A stretch of DNA of 64,000 bases from Flavobacterium aquiphilum (GCF_027111335.1 NZ_CP114288.1:1302001-1366000), one strand, 5' to 3'; shown: positions 27,458-37,615, counted from the stretch's first letter. Made by a program: numbers and translations. Notes: generated by a model not told the origin, from the sequence alone.

Positions 27458-28540
27458 ATGAATGGAATTGCACAAATGGAGGGACTTGATCCATATTCTC
27501 TTTCAAGCGAAAATAAAAAAGAAATGTTAAATTCTATTTTAAAAGAATTAACGATAAATCATTACAATTCGTGTTTGGAGTATAAAAAAATGTTAGATGC
27601 TTCCAATGTTAACATTGAAGAATTACCTAGCTATGAATATTTACCTTATTTACCAGTTAGATTATTTAAAGAATTAGATTTATTAAGTATAGAATCTGAT
27701 GATGTTATAAAGACAATGACTTCATCTGGTACTTCAGGGCAAAAAGTTTCTAAAATTTTTTTAAATAAGGAGACTGCATCTAGTCAGACTAAAGTATTAA
27801 CAAAAATAGTATCTTCTTTTATTGGTAAGAAAAGAATACCAATGTTAATATTAGATAGTTCAGAAGTTGTTAGGAATAGAGCCATGTTTTCAGCCAGAGG
27901 TGCTGGTGTTTTAGGTTTTTCAATGTTTGGATCTAAAAGACTCTATGCTTTAGATGATAAAATGAATCTGAATATAGATGAAATTGATGCTTTTTTGAAT
28001 GAGTTTAAAGGACAGCCTATTTTTGTTTTTGGCTTTACATTTATGATTTGGCAACATTTTTACAAAGAATTAGTTAAAACAGGCTACAAACCTGATTTAT
28101 CTAAAGCTATTTTAATTCATGGCGGTGGTTGGAAAAAATTAGTAAGCGAATCTGTTTCAACAGAGTCATTTAAAGAAGCTTTGTATGATGTATGTGGCAT
28201 AAATAAAGTTTATGACTATTATGGTATGGTTGAGCAGACGGGATCTATCTATATGGAATGTGAACATGGGCATTTGCACACATCCATTTTTTCGGATATT
28301 ATCATTAGGAGACCAACAGATTTTTCTATTGCAGAAGTAGGAGAAGCGGGTATAGTTCAAGTAATTTCAGTATTGCCTGAAAGTTATCCGGGACATCTTC
28401 TTTTAACAGAGGATGAAGGTATTTTATTAGGAGAAGATAATTGCTATTGTGGGCGTTTGGGTAAATATTTTAAAATTTTAGGAAGAATAAAGGATGCAGA
28501 AATACGAGGATGCAGTGATACTTATGCAGAACAATTTTAA
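27458..28540 (+). CDS. LuxE/PaaK-type acyl-protein synthetase
   Basis: This 360-residue protein resembles LuxE, the acyl-protein synthetase subunit of fatty acid reductase. The adenylation loop TSSGTSGQKVSK lies around residue 88 and VYDYYGMVEQTGSIYMEC is the family signature. A cysteine (Cys352 in RGCSDTYAEQF) sits close to the C-terminus, where LuxE carries its acyl-accepting cysteine. LuxE forms acyl-AMP, takes the acyl group on this cysteine and passes it to LuxC. The LuxC-like gene follows with overlap, so the pair should work together. No luxA or luxB is present. Confidence 0.85.
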   Translation: MNGIAQMEGLDPYSLSSENKKEMLNSILKELTINHYNSCLEYKKMLDASNVNIEELPSYEYLPYLPVRLFKELDLLSIESDDVIKTMTSSGTSGQKVSKIFLNKETASSQTKVLTKIVSSFIGKKRIPMLILDSSEVVRNRAMFSARGAGVLGFSMFGSKRLYALDDKMNLNIDEIDAFLNEFKGQPIFVFGFTFMIWQHFYKELVKTGYKPDLSKAILIHGGGWKKLVSESVSTESFKEALYDVCGINKVYDYYGMVEQTGSIYMECEHGHLHTSIFSDIIIRRPTDFSIAEVGEAGIVQVISVLPESYPGHLLLTEDEGILLGEDNCYCGRLGKYFKILGRIKDAEIRGCSDTYAEQF

Positions 28541-29753
28541 AGGTGTAGATATATTATTTCCAGATTTTTTGGATATTAAATGTTTAACAAATGGAGATAA
28601 AAATGCTCCATATTCAGATGAAGTTGTTGATTTTTTAAATCAACTTTCTTCAGTTTTGATGAAAGATTCTGAATCAAGAGCATATCCTGATGTAATTACT
28701 TTTGCTTTTTTTTGTAGAAAAGCGAATATTCTCAATTTGAAGAAAAAATATGAGTCAAATAACATACGATTTGGTAGAGGTTTGTTATTTCATATTGCGC
28801 CTTCCAATGTGCCAGTGAATTTTGCATATTCACTTATATGTGGCTTGTTATCAGGTAATTCAAATATAGTTCGTGTGCCGTCTAAAGATTTTAAGCAAGT
28901 TGATATTATCTTAAAAGCTTTAAAAAAAGTGACTAAAGATCTATCTTTTAAGCTTTTTGAAGAAAGAATTTTGTTAATTAGGTATAATAGGGGGAGTGAT
29001 GTTACTAAATATTTGTCAGCTATTTGTGATGTTCGCATAATATGGGGAGGTGATGAAACTATTAGTTTGATAAGAAATAATAATCCTTTAGCACCTAGAG
29101 CTTTCGATATAACATTTGCAGATCGATATTCAATTTGTGCGATTAATACGTTAAGTTATCTAAACGATGTAAATATCAATGGAACGAAGGAATTTGCCAG
29201 TAAAATAGCTGAGCTTTTTTATAACGATACTTATCTATTTGATCAAAATGCATGTACTGCCCCCCATTTAATTGTTTGGGTAGGAAATATAGACAAGGTT
29301 GAAGAGGCAAAAAAAATATTTTGGTCAGCTATGAGCAACCTTCTTAAAAGTAAGTATAATGTATCTTCCATTTTAGCAATTGATAAATTAACTAATTTTT
29401 ATAGGCAAGCTGTTTTTATGGATATTAATAAGGAAGTTGACTCTGATAATCTGTTGTGGAGAGTTAGTGTAAATGATTTGACAGAGAATATTGAAAATTT
29501 TAGGTGTCCTGCGGGTTATTTTTCCGAATTTTATGCAGAGAACTTAAATTTTATATCTAAAATAGTTAACAAAAAATATCAAACAATGGCTTACTATGGT
29601 TTTGATAAGGAGGAATTATTATCATTTGTTAATGACAAATCACTTTCAGGAATAGATAGAGTGGTTCCTATAGGCAAAACTACCGATTTTTCTTTAATTT
29701 GGGATGGTTATGATTTGGTTAATATGTTAACAAGGCAGGTTTCGGTTTTATAA
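28494..29753 (+). CDS. LuxC-type acyl reductase
   Basis: This 419-residue protein (409 if the ATG at 28524 is used) is of the LuxC family, NADPH-dependent acyl-thioester reductases of the aldehyde dehydrogenase fold. GLLFHIAPSNVPVNFAYS and GNSNIVRVPSK form the cofactor site. The nucleophile lies in DQNACTAPH (Cys254 from the first ATG). It should turn the acyl group delivered by the LuxE-like protein into an aldehyde. The start overlaps the LuxE-like gene by 47 or 17 bases, showing coupling. The fate of the aldehyde in a polysaccharide pathway is unknown. Confidence 0.85.
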   Translation: MQKYEDAVILMQNNFKGVDILFPDFLDIKCLTNGDKNAPYSDEVVDFLNQLSSVLMKDSESRAYPDVITFAFFCRKANILNLKKKYESNNIRFGRGLLFHIAPSNVPVNFAYSLICGLLSGNSNIVRVPSKDFKQVDIILKALKKVTKDLSFKLFEERILLIRYNRGSDVTKYLSAICDVRIIWGGDETISLIRNNNPLAPRAFDITFADRYSICAINTLSYLNDVNINGTKEFASKIAELFYNDTYLFDQNACTAPHLIVWVGNIDKVEEAKKIFWSAMSNLLKSKYNVSSILAIDKLTNFYRQAVFMDINKEVDSDNLLWRVSVNDLTENIENFRCPAGYFSEFYAENLNFISKIVNKKYQTMAYYGFDKEELLSFVNDKSLSGIDRVVPIGKTTDFSLIWDGYDLVNMLTRQVSVL

Positions 29754-29771
29754 TTAATTATATATAAAGTA

Positions 29772-30869
29772 ATGATTAAATTTTTAGATTTACAAAAAAT
29801 AAACGCGCAATATAAAACAGAACTAACACAGGCTTTTAATCGTGTTTTAGATTCTGGCTGGTATATTATGGGAGCCGAGTTAAAATTATTTGAAACAGAT
29901 TTTGCTAATTATTGTGGAACAAAACATGCTATAGGGGTTGCAAATGGTTTGGACGCACTCATTCTAATTATTAGAGCGTATAAAGAAATGGGAATATTTC
30001 AAGATGGTGATGAGATTTTAGTCCCATCAAACACTTATATTGCGAGTATTTTGGCTATTTCTGCTAATAATTTGGTGCCAGTTTTAGTTGAGCCAAAGCT
30101 AGAGGCTTTCAATATTGATGTTTTATTAATTGAATCAAAAATTACTTCGAAAACAAAAGCGATATTGCCAGTCCATCTTTATGGACAATTATGCGATATG
30201 CCCGTCATTATTACAATTGCTAAAAAGTATAATCTTAAAGTTATAGAGGATTGTGCTCAAGCGCATGGAGCAATATTAGAAAATAAAAAAGCTGGTAATT
30301 GGGGAGATGCAGCTGGTTTTAGTTTTTATCCAGGCAAAAATTTAGGTGCTTTAGGAGATGCAGGAGCAATTACCACGAATGATGATAATCTAGCAAGCTG
30401 TTTAAGAGCATTGTTAAACTATGGATCTCAAGTAAAATATAAGAATTTGTATAAAGGTGTAAATAGTCGTTTAGATGAATTGCAGGCAGCTTTACTAAGT
30501 GTTAAATTGAAAAATTTAGATGTAGAAACTGCCGTTAAACGTAAAATAGCTGAAAGGTATTTAACTGAGATAAAAAATCCAAAAATCACTTTACCTGAAG
30601 TTACAATTGATTCGGCTCATGTTTGGCATTTATTTGTAATTATGACAGACAAAAGAGATGAGTTACAAGAATATCTGAATGATAATGGAATTCAAACTGT
30701 AATTCATTATCCAATACCCCCACATAAGCAAGAAGCTTATAAAGAGTGGAATGATATGAGTTTTCCAATTTCAGAATTAATTCATCAGACGGTTATAAGT
30801 TTACCTTTAAGTGCTGTTATGACATCTGAAGAAGTAGATGGAGTTATCAATGTTTTGAACGCTTATTAA
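29772..30869 (+). CDS. dTDP-3-keto-6-deoxyhexose 3-aminotransferase (FdtB/QdtB type)
   Basis: This 365-residue DegT/DnrJ/EryC1-family PLP enzyme starts [17 protein letters not shown]. It has the [14 protein letters not shown] segment of FdtB/Qdt[12 protein letters not shown] with the PLP-ring aspartate, and [18 protein letters not shown] with the Schiff-base lysine. It aminates the C3 keto sugar from the ketoisomerase to give dTDP-Fuc3N or dTDP-Qui3N, which the GNAT protein could then acylate. It lies 18 bases after the LuxC-like gene and 9 before the flippase. Confidence 0.88.
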   Translation: MIKFLDLQKINAQYKTELTQAFNRVLDSGWYIMGAELKLFETDFANYCGTKHAIGVANGLDALILIIRAYKEMGIFQDGDEILVPSNTYIASILAISANNLVPVLVEPKLEAFNIDVLLIESKITSKTKAILPVHLYGQLCDMPVIITIAKKYNLKVIEDCAQAHGAILENKKAGNWGDAAGFSFYPGKNLGALGDAGAITTNDDNLASCLRALLNYGSQVKYKNLYKGVNSRLDELQAALLSVKLKNLDVETAVKRKIAERYLTEIKNPKITLPEVTIDSAHVWHLFVIMTDKRDELQEYLNDNGIQTVIHYPIPPHKQEAYKEWNDMSFPISELIHQTVISLPLSAVMTSEEVDGVINVLNAY

Positions 30870-30878
30870 AGTAAAATT

Positions 30879-32123
30879 TTGAAATTAATTAAAACTTCTT
30901 TATTTTCTGGGATTATTACACTTATTCGTATTTCGTCAGGATTTATTTCAAGCAAGGTAATTGCTATTTATACAGGTACAAGCGGAGTAGCTTTGGTGGG
31001 TGCTTTCTCAAATTTTATAACTATAGTACTTACTTTCGCAAATGGTGCAATCAATACTGGGGTTATTAAATATACTGCTGAATATGAAGGAGATAAAGAT
31101 AAATTGAAATCCTTGTTCAGTACTTCATTAAAAATTAGTTTTTATTGTTCGGGGATAGTTGGTATTTTACTATTATTGTTATCATCTTTTTTGTCCAACT
31201 TGGTGTTTGTCACGGACAAATACTCTTATTTAATTAAGATTTTTGGAGGTACAATAATTTTGTATTCACTAAATTCGTTGTTGATCGCAATATTAAATGG
31301 AAAGAAACAAATTAAGGTATACACAATTGTAAACACAATAGGTAGTATTGTTGGTTTGTTATTTACTTTAATCTTGGTATATTTTTTCAAGTTGGAAGGA
31401 GCATTGTACGCTCTAGTGCTTTCACAGTCAATAGTATTTTTTGTGACAGTTTTTATGATTGCAAAAAGTGATTGGTACAATATTAATTACTTTAAAAATA
31501 GATTTGATATAGATATTTTTAAAAAATTGTCTCATTATAGTTTGATGGCAATTGTCACTGCACTGACAGTTCCAGTTTCGCAAATTGTTTTAAGGAACAT
31601 GTTAATAGGTTCCTTAGGAATAGAATCTGCTGGTATATGGCAGGGAATGATGCGTATTTCAGATGGGTATTTAATGATTATAACAACGTCGCTTTCAACT
31701 TATTTTTTACCAAAATTATCGTCGATAAAGAATAATATTGAATTGCGTGATGAGATTTTTAAAGGATATAAATTGATAATTCCTTTCGTATTACTGAGTT
31801 GTTTTGGTATTTATTTTTTTAGATTTATTTTAATTAAGCTTTTCTTCACTTCTGATTTTATTGATATGGAACAATTGTTCCTTTGGCAATTGATAGGGGA
31901 TTTCTTTAAAATTACAGCGTGGGTTTTAGCATATGTCATGTTGGCCAAGTCTATGACAAAGATGTATATATTTTCCGAAATTGTTTTTGGTTTTAGTTAC
32001 GTGATATTAGGTTATCTTTTTTCTATGGTATTTCAACTTGAAGGAGTTGTTATTGCTTTTGCAGTAAATTATTTTTTTTATTTTTTATTTGTGTTGATTG
32101 CTTTTAGGAAATTACTTTTTTAA
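30879..32123 (+). CDS. wzx: Lipid-linked repeat-unit flippase (Wzx)
   Basis: This 414-residue polytopic membrane protein of the polysaccharide transporter family has about 12 hydrophobic segments. The N-terminus KLIKTSLFSGIITLIRISSG and the TGTSGVALVGAFSNF segment are characteristic of Bacteroidota O-antigen flippases. The start is a TTG codon at 30879. The downstream Met residues would remove the first membrane helix, so TTG is the likely start. It moves the lipid-linked repeat unit across the inner membrane. Confidence 0.88.
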   Translation: MKLIKTSLFSGIITLIRISSGFISSKVIAIYTGTSGVALVGAFSNFITIVLTFANGAINTGVIKYTAEYEGDKDKLKSLFSTSLKISFYCSGIVGILLLLLSSFLSNLVFVTDKYSYLIKIFGGTIILYSLNSLLIAILNGKKQIKVYTIVNTIGSIVGLLFTLILVYFFKLEGALYALVLSQSIVFFVTVFMIAKSDWYNINYFKNRFDIDIFKKLSHYSLMAIVTALTVPVSQIVLRNMLIGSLGIESAGIWQGMMRISDGYLMIITTSLSTYFLPKLSSIKNNIELRDEIFKGYKLIIPFVLLSCFGIYFFRFILIKLFFTSDFIDMEQLFLWQLIGDFFKITAWVLAYVMLAKSMTKMYIFSEIVFGFSYVILGYLFSMVFQLEGVVIAFAVNYFFYFLFVLIAFRKLLF

Positions 32124-32135
32124 ACAGGAAGATTA

Positions 32136-33197
32136 ATGAATATATTATTATTTGGAGATTATAGTGGTTTGCATAATAATTTGCAAATTGGATTAGAAAA
32201 ATTGGGACATTCTGTAAAAGTAGCTTCTAATGGAGATGGTTTTAAGGATTTACCATCTGATATTTCACTTGGAAGTTCATCACCAAAATTGCTTGGTAAA
32301 ATAGATAGATTAATAAGGCCTTTTTTGGAAATAAATTCTTTTCAAGGATTTGATGTAACTCAATTCATAAATTCTAATCCATTAACGGTCTGTAAGGTTA
32401 ATAAAATTTTGTACGAAAAGATATTGACATTTAGCAAGAAAAATTTTTTATTAGCCTGCGGTGATGATCCTGTTTTCTATAAAAATTTAGATAAATTTAG
32501 GTATCATCCTTATTCTGCTATTGAGGATGATGGTATTAGCCATATTCCCACCTATAGTAAGACATATGCCAATATTCATAATTTTTTTGTAGAAAAAGTA
32601 GATGGAATTATACCTGTTATGGTGGAATATGCTATGGGCTATAGAGATTATGATAAAGTTACTTGTACTATTCCTTTACCTATTGATACAGACAGTATAG
32701 TTTGTAATGAAAATAATTTAATAAATGAAAAAATTCACTTTTTTCATGGCTTAAATAGGCCATTCTTTAAAGGTACTAGTATCATTGAGGAAGCATTATA
32801 TAAATTAAAATCAAATTATCCTGATGATGTAAAAGTATCTATTGCAGGGAATATGAGTAAAAAAGAATATTTATCGGTCTTAAATGATGCAAATGTTGTT
32901 TTAGATCAATGTAAGGGTTATTCTTATGGAATGAATGCTTTGTATTCTTTAGCTAAAGGTAAGGTAGTTATGTCGGGATCGGAACCTGAGGCATTATTTG
33001 AATTAGGAATAGAGAGAAATGATTGCCCTATTTTAAATATTCAACCAGATGTAAATCAAATCTATGAACAATTACTTATTTTGTTAGAAAAAAGAGAGCA
33101 AATAAAGGATATTGGAATTGAATCCAGAAAATTTGTTGAGAGGTATCATGATTCAAAAATAATAGCAAAGAGATATATTGATATATGGCAAAAATAA
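32136..33197 (+). CDS. Glycosyltransferase (GT-B, family 4-like)
   Basis: This 353-residue protein has an N-terminal NILLFGDYSGLHNNLQIGLEKLGHSV Rossmann start. A C-terminal GT-B nucleotide-sugar half includes FHGLNRPFFKGTSIIEEAL and SYGMNALYSLAKGKVVMSGSEPE, matching the EX7E-like region of GT4. A Shine-Dalgarno-like AGGAAG precedes the ATG at 32136. It overlaps the next glycosyltransferase gene by 13 bases. Donor and acceptor are unknown. Confidence 0.78.
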   Translation: MNILLFGDYSGLHNNLQIGLEKLGHSVKVASNGDGFKDLPSDISLGSSSPKLLGKIDRLIRPFLEINSFQGFDVTQFINSNPLTVCKVNKILYEKILTFSKKNFLLACGDDPVFYKNLDKFRYHPYSAIEDDGISHIPTYSKTYANIHNFFVEKVDGIIPVMVEYAMGYRDYDKVTCTIPLPIDTDSIVCNENNLINEKIHFFHGLNRPFFKGTSIIEEALYKLKSNYPDDVKVSIAGNMSKKEYLSVLNDANVVLDQCKGYSYGMNALYSLAKGKVVMSGSEPEALFELGIERNDCPILNIQPDVNQIYEQLLILLEKREQIKDIGIESRKFVERYHDSKIIAKRYIDIWQK

Positions 33198-34258
33198 TTT
33201 TTCTTATTAATAGGATATCTGAAGCTGGTGGTTCTGAAAGGGTTGCAACTGTTTTGGCAAACAATCTTGTTAAAATTGGACACGAAGTTTCTTTTGTTTC
33301 CTGGATTGGTCCTAAAGAGTGTTTTTTTGATTTAGATAAATCTATTGTAATTCATAATCTTTACGACCATCAAATTAATATTTTTAAGAGCTATTTGCCT
33401 TCTTTAATTAAGTACAGGAAAATCATTAATAGTATTAAGCCTGACAAGGTAATCGATGTTTGTACAGCAATGAGTTTATTGTCTATTCCTGCAACCTTGT
33501 TTTCGAAAAGTAAAGTTATCACTTGGGAACATTTTAATACTAGTGTAAATTGGAACTTTTTAACTGCAAGATTGTCTAGGTTTTTAGCTGCTCAATTTTC
33601 ATATAAAGTTGTAACGTTAACTGACACGGATAAGAAAAACTATGAAAATAAGTTTTTTGCTAAGAATGGAATTACTATAAGTAATCCAATTACCGTAACG
33701 ATAGGTGAGGATGAAAAGGCAGATTTAAGAGCTAGAAGAGTATTAGCAATTGGAAGATTAACAGATCAAAAGGGTTTTGATCTCTTGTTAAGGGCGTGGA
33801 GAATTGTTTGTGATTATGAAAAAGAATGGGTACTAACAATCGTTGGCGATGGAGAACTTAAAGATGAATTAATTGCTCTAGCAGGTTCATTAAAATTAGA
33901 GAAAAATTTAATTTTTGAAAAACCAACTAATAATATAAGTCAATATTATAAAATTTCTTCGATATATGTGATGAGTTCTAGGTTTGAGGGCTTACCGTTA
34001 GTGCTTATTGAAGCAAAGTCATTTGGTTTGCCTATTATTAGTTTTGATTGTAAAACGGGACCTAGGGAGATTGTAAGACACAATATTGATGGTGTACTTG
34101 TGCCACCAGAAGACATTGACTTATTAGCAAAAGCATTGTTAGACCTCATGTTAGATATTGAGAAAAGAAAGATTTATAGTGATAAATCATCAGAAGATGT
34201 TAGTCGATTTAGTGTTTCAAGTTTTGTTAATAAGTGGCAAGGAATAATTAATTTGTAA
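33185..34258 (+). CDS. Glycosyltransferase family 4
   Basis: This 357-residue GT-B enzyme carries the donor-binding domain AIGRLTDQKGFDLLLRAW, VGDGELKDEL and the retaining GT4 signature SRFEGLPLVLIEAKSFGLPII (EX7E, with the glutamates at either end). The N-terminal AGGSERVATVLANNL motif is typical of GT4 members that add GalNAc or glucose. The linkage is not predictable. The gene is tightly coupled to its neighbours. Confidence 0.87.
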   Translation: MAKIIFLINRISEAGGSERVATVLANNLVKIGHEVSFVSWIGPKECFFDLDKSIVIHNLYDHQINIFKSYLPSLIKYRKIINSIKPDKVIDVCTAMSLLSIPATLFSKSKVITWEHFNTSVNWNFLTARLSRFLAAQFSYKVVTLTDTDKKNYENKFFAKNGITISNPITVTIGEDEKADLRARRVLAIGRLTDQKGFDLLLRAWRIVCDYEKEWVLTIVGDGELKDELIALAGSLKLEKNLIFEKPTNNISQYYKISSIYVMSSRFEGLPLVLIEAKSFGLPIISFDCKTGPREIVRHNIDGVLVPPEDIDLLAKALLDLMLDIEKRKIYSDKSSEDVSRFSVSSFVNKWQGIINL

Positions 34259-34259
34259 A

Positions 34260-35357
34260 ATGATTTATTTATTCATTTTTTTATTTATAATATTTTTCAT
34301 TGTTTTAGAAGTTAATTTTGATTTAACTATAAATTATAAGTTAGATTATTATTTATTCTTTTTTTTTATAAATTGTGTCCTTATAATAGTTGCTGGTTTT
34401 AGGTCAGTAGGTTTTGATTATGACAGCTATATGGATATTTATAAAGAAGTAAGAATTTCAAATTTTATAGAAAATGGAATAGAACTAGGTTTTGCATTTT
34501 TAATTACTTTATTCAATTTAATGCATTTTCCTTTTTTTGGATTCACAGTTTTTATTGCTTTAGTAAGTATTACCTTAAAATATATATATTTTAATAAATA
34601 TTCGCCATATTCATTTATATCATTACTAGTTTATTTTAGTATTACATATTTAATTAGTGATATGGGGCAAATGCGTAATGGTCTAGCATTCGCAGTTGCT
34701 TTATGGGCTTTAGACGATTTATTTGAAGAAAAATACAAGTTTTTTTTTTTAAAAGTATTTGTTGCTTTTTTAATTCATTCTTCAGCGATAATTGTTTTTC
34801 CTGTTTATTTTTTATTAAGGATGAAATTCTTTAAGCCTATTAATATGGCTTTTGTTTTATTGTGCCTTTTTTACTTTGTTTTTAATGATATTAAAAATCT
34901 TTTAATGTTGTTAATAGAAAATGTGCATTTTTCACAATTAGAATCAAGGGTTGCACTTTATGTTTTGACTGAGGAAGAGTCACTTCCTTTAGGCTTGAAT
35001 CTTTCTTTATTATTAAGATTGTTTATTTTTATAATGATGGTATTTTTTTACGATTTAGGAATAATTCGTTTTAAAAATTATGATAAATTTTTAAGATTGT
35101 ATTTTTATGGTATTTGTTTGTATATGATTTTTAATTCTGTTAATGAGTTTGCATTTCGTTTTTCAAATTATTTTAAAATATTAGAATGTGTAATTCTTCC
35201 AATGTTTGTTTCATTTGGAAAAACAAGATTACAAAAAAATATGATTACTTTATTAATTGTGATTTATTGTTGTTATTCTATTTTTAAGATTCTGTTTGAT
35301 CCTGTTTTTGGGACACTTTATCTTCCATATAAGAATGTTATATTTAATGTTTTTTAA
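34260..35357 (+). CDS. wzy: EpsG-like O-unit polymerase (Wzy)
   Basis: This 365-residue protein is almost entirely hydrophobic, with about ten membrane segments. The segment SDMGQMRNGLAFAVALWALD resembles the EpsG family of polymerases. Wzy joins lipid-linked repeat units on the periplasmic face, and the gene sits among glycosyltransferases and close to wzx, as usual. It is the most AT-rich gene in the window by eye, with long poly-T stretches, a common trait of horizontally exchanged wzy genes. Confidence 0.8.
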   Translation: MIYLFIFLFIIFFIVLEVNFDLTINYKLDYYLFFFFINCVLIIVAGFRSVGFDYDSYMDIYKEVRISNFIENGIELGFAFLITLFNLMHFPFFGFTVFIALVSITLKYIYFNKYSPYSFISLLVYFSITYLISDMGQMRNGLAFAVALWALDDLFEEKYKFFFLKVFVAFLIHSSAIIVFPVYFLLRMKFFKPINMAFVLLCLFYFVFNDIKNLLMLLIENVHFSQLESRVALYVLTEEESLPLGLNLSLLLRLFIFIMMVFFYDLGIIRFKNYDKFLRLYFYGICLYMIFNSVNEFAFRFSNYFKILECVILPMFVSFGKTRLQKNMITLLIVIYCCYSIFKILFDPVFGTLYLPYKNVIFNVF

Positions 35358-35365
35358 TTTTTTAC

Positions 35366-36436
35366 ATGAATATTGAAAAAAAGCACATTGTAGTTGATTG
35401 TAGGATGATTAACAAGTCTGGAATTGGAACATACTTGAAAAACATATTACCAGAAATTATTTCTTATGGTAAATACAGAGTGACTTGCTTGGGATATGAT
35501 GAATTAAAAACCTTCTATTGGTTTGATCAAGTTGTTTTTATCCCTTTAAAGGCTCCAATTTTATCAATCAAAGAGCAGTTTGAATTATTTCTAAAAATTC
35601 CTAAATGCGATTTGTTTTGGTCTCCTAATTGGAATGTACCACTTTTCCCTATTAGAGCAAAAAATCGTATTGTTACTATTCATGATGTCTATCATTTGGC
35701 AAATGCTTTTCAATTTTCACCATTTAAAATAAGTATGGTTAAATTTTATATGTTTTTTATAAAAAGTAATTATAAAAATGTAATAACTGTATCGGAATTT
35801 TCTAAAAATGAAATTATTAAATTCACAAAAATTGTTCCTGATGCTATAACTGTAATTTTTTTGAGTGTTGATGATAATTTTAGTAGTAAGGTACTATTGC
35901 CCGAAATTTTGGAAGACTACATACTATATGTTGGCAACGTCAAGCCTCATAAAAATTTAAGATTAAGTTTAGAAGCATTTTCTAAAATTGAAGATAAAAC
36001 AATTAAATTTTACATAGTTGGTCAAAAGGAGGGTTTTATAACATCTGATAAATCTCTAAGTGAGTATATATTAAATTTAAAAGAAAGAGTTTCTTTTACG
36101 GGTTATGTATCTGATGATGAATTGAAAAATTATTACAAAAATGCAAAATTGTTTTTATTTCCTTCGACTTATGAGGGTTTTGGTTTGCCAATACTTGAAG
36201 CAATGAAGTTTAAATTACCTATTATTGCATCGAATAGCGCTTCAATACCCGAGGTTGCGGGTAAAAGTGTAATTTATTTTGATTCAACAAATGTAAATGA
36301 CTTAGTAAGTAAATTGAACGGATTTCTTACAGGAGAAATTAAATGTCAAATTTTAGATTACGAAGATCAGTTAAAAAAATTTAATTGGAAACGTACTGCT
36401 CAGCAGCATTTAGATATTTTTGATTCATTTAATTAG
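35366..36436 (+). CDS. Glycosyltransferase family 4 (rhamnosyl/mannosyl type)
   Basis: This 356-residue GT-B protein has an N-terminal SGIGTYLKNILPEI and the central NVPLFPIRAKNRIVTIHDV block common in rhamnosyl- and mannosyltransferases. The donor site is YVGNVKPHKNLRLSLEAF, and the GT4 signature is PSTYEGFGLPILEAM. Rhamnose or fucose transfer would fit the sugars predicted in the locus, but this is inference. It lies 8 bases after wzy. Confidence 0.85.
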   Translation: MNIEKKHIVVDCRMINKSGIGTYLKNILPEIISYGKYRVTCLGYDELKTFYWFDQVVFIPLKAPILSIKEQFELFLKIPKCDLFWSPNWNVPLFPIRAKNRIVTIHDVYHLANAFQFSPFKISMVKFYMFFIKSNYKNVITVSEFSKNEIIKFTKIVPDAITVIFLSVDDNFSSKVLLPEILEDYILYVGNVKPHKNLRLSLEAFSKIEDKTIKFYIVGQKEGFITSDKSLSEYILNLKERVSFTGYVSDDELKNYYKNAKLFLFPSTYEGFGLPILEAMKFKLPIIASNSASIPEVAGKSVIYFDSTNVNDLVSKLNGFLTGEIKCQILDYEDQLKKFNWKRTAQQHLDIFDSFN

Positions 36437-36482
36437 TAACCCATTTATATAACTAATGTTTTTAAAGATAATATAAACGCGA

Positions 36483-37613
36483 ATGAAAGTATTACAACTT
36501 GGGAAGGCTTTCCCTCCAATTAAAAAGCTTGGTGGTGTAGAAAAGGTAATGGAATATTTCTATTATGGACTAAATGAATCAGGAGTAGAATGTGATGTTT
36601 TAGGAGCTAATGATAGTTATGAAAGAAAAGTTGATAAATATGCGCAGCAAGGCTTTGTTTTTAGGGAACCTTTATTGTTCAAGGCAAAATCAACTTTTTT
36701 TTCTATTTCATTGATTTTTAAATTACGGAGGATTCAGAATAAATATGATGTTATTCACGTTCATTTACCAGATCCAATGTCTTTAGTAGCCATATTTATT
36801 ACTAGACCGAAATCTAAAATAGTAGTCCATTGGCATAGTAATATTTTAAGGCAAAAGTATGCATATCTTTTTGTAAAGTATTTTGAATCCTGGTTGTTGA
36901 AAAGATGTGATTTAATATTGTGTACAACTCCAAAATATTCCTTAAATAATGAGACATTAGCACCTTATAAAGGTAAAATTTCTTATGTCGTTATTGGATT
37001 GGATATTGATATTTCATCTTTAGATAGTAATCTCGAATTGAAAATTAAAACAGAATATGAATCTAGAAAGAGATTAGTCTTTGTAGGCAGGTTTGTTTAT
37101 TACAAAGGTATAGAATATCTCATTAGAGCTATGAGTTTAGTTGATTCTGATTGTGTACTATTTTTAATTGGTTCTGGCGAATTGAAAGCTAAGATGGAAA
37201 ATTTAGTAAATGAGTTGGCCATTGGAGATAAAGTCCTTTTCTTAGGAGAAGTTGATGATAATGTAAAGTTTACTTATGTTAAGTCTAGTGATATGCTTGT
37301 TTTACCTTCTCTCTATAAAACAGAAGCTTATGGTATAGTTCAAGTCGAAGCAATGGCTTTTGGCGTACCTGTATTGTCAACAAAAATAGAGGGCTCAGGT
37401 GTTGACTGGGTGAATAAGGAAGGTGAATCAGGTTTGACAGTTTCTCCTGAAAATAGTGAAGAAATTGCAAAAGCTATAGATAAGGTTTTTTTAAATGTTG
37501 ATTTTCAAAAAAAAGTATCTGAGGGTGCAAAAAATAGGTATAATATGCTTTTTACTAAAGAGAAAATGATTAACGAACTGGTGTCAAAATATAAAAGTGT
37601 TTTAGAGAGTTAA
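36483..37613 (+). CDS. Glycosyltransferase family 4
   Basis: This 376-residue GT-B enzyme has the N-terminal LGKAFPPIKKLGGVEKVMEYF, the VIHVHLPDPMSLVA acceptor-domain motif, the donor site VGRFVYYKGIEYLIRA and the EX7E region TEAYGIVQVEAMAFGVPVL. It is probably one of the last sugar additions, as the gene comes late in the block. Only two bases separate it from the following epimerase/reductase gene. Confidence 0.86.
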   Translation: MKVLQLGKAFPPIKKLGGVEKVMEYFYYGLNESGVECDVLGANDSYERKVDKYAQQGFVFREPLLFKAKSTFFSISLIFKLRRIQNKYDVIHVHLPDPMSLVAIFITRPKSKIVVHWHSNILRQKYAYLFVKYFESWLLKRCDLILCTTPKYSLNNETLAPYKGKISYVVIGLDIDISSLDSNLELKIKTEYESRKRLVFVGRFVYYKGIEYLIRAMSLVDSDCVLFLIGSGELKAKMENLVNELAIGDKVLFLGEVDDNVKFTYVKSSDMLVLPSLYKTEAYGIVQVEAMAFGVPVLSTKIEGSGVDWVNKEGESGLTVSPENSEEIAKAIDKVFLNVDFQKKVSEGAKNRYNMLFTKEKMINELVSKYKSVLES

Positions 37614-37615
37614 TA

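Noticed and set aside
27458..29753. Bioluminescence (lux) operon
   Set aside because: Only LuxE-like and LuxC-like proteins are present. No luciferase subunits (LuxA/LuxB) or LuxD thioesterase occur in the window, and the neighbours are polysaccharide genes.
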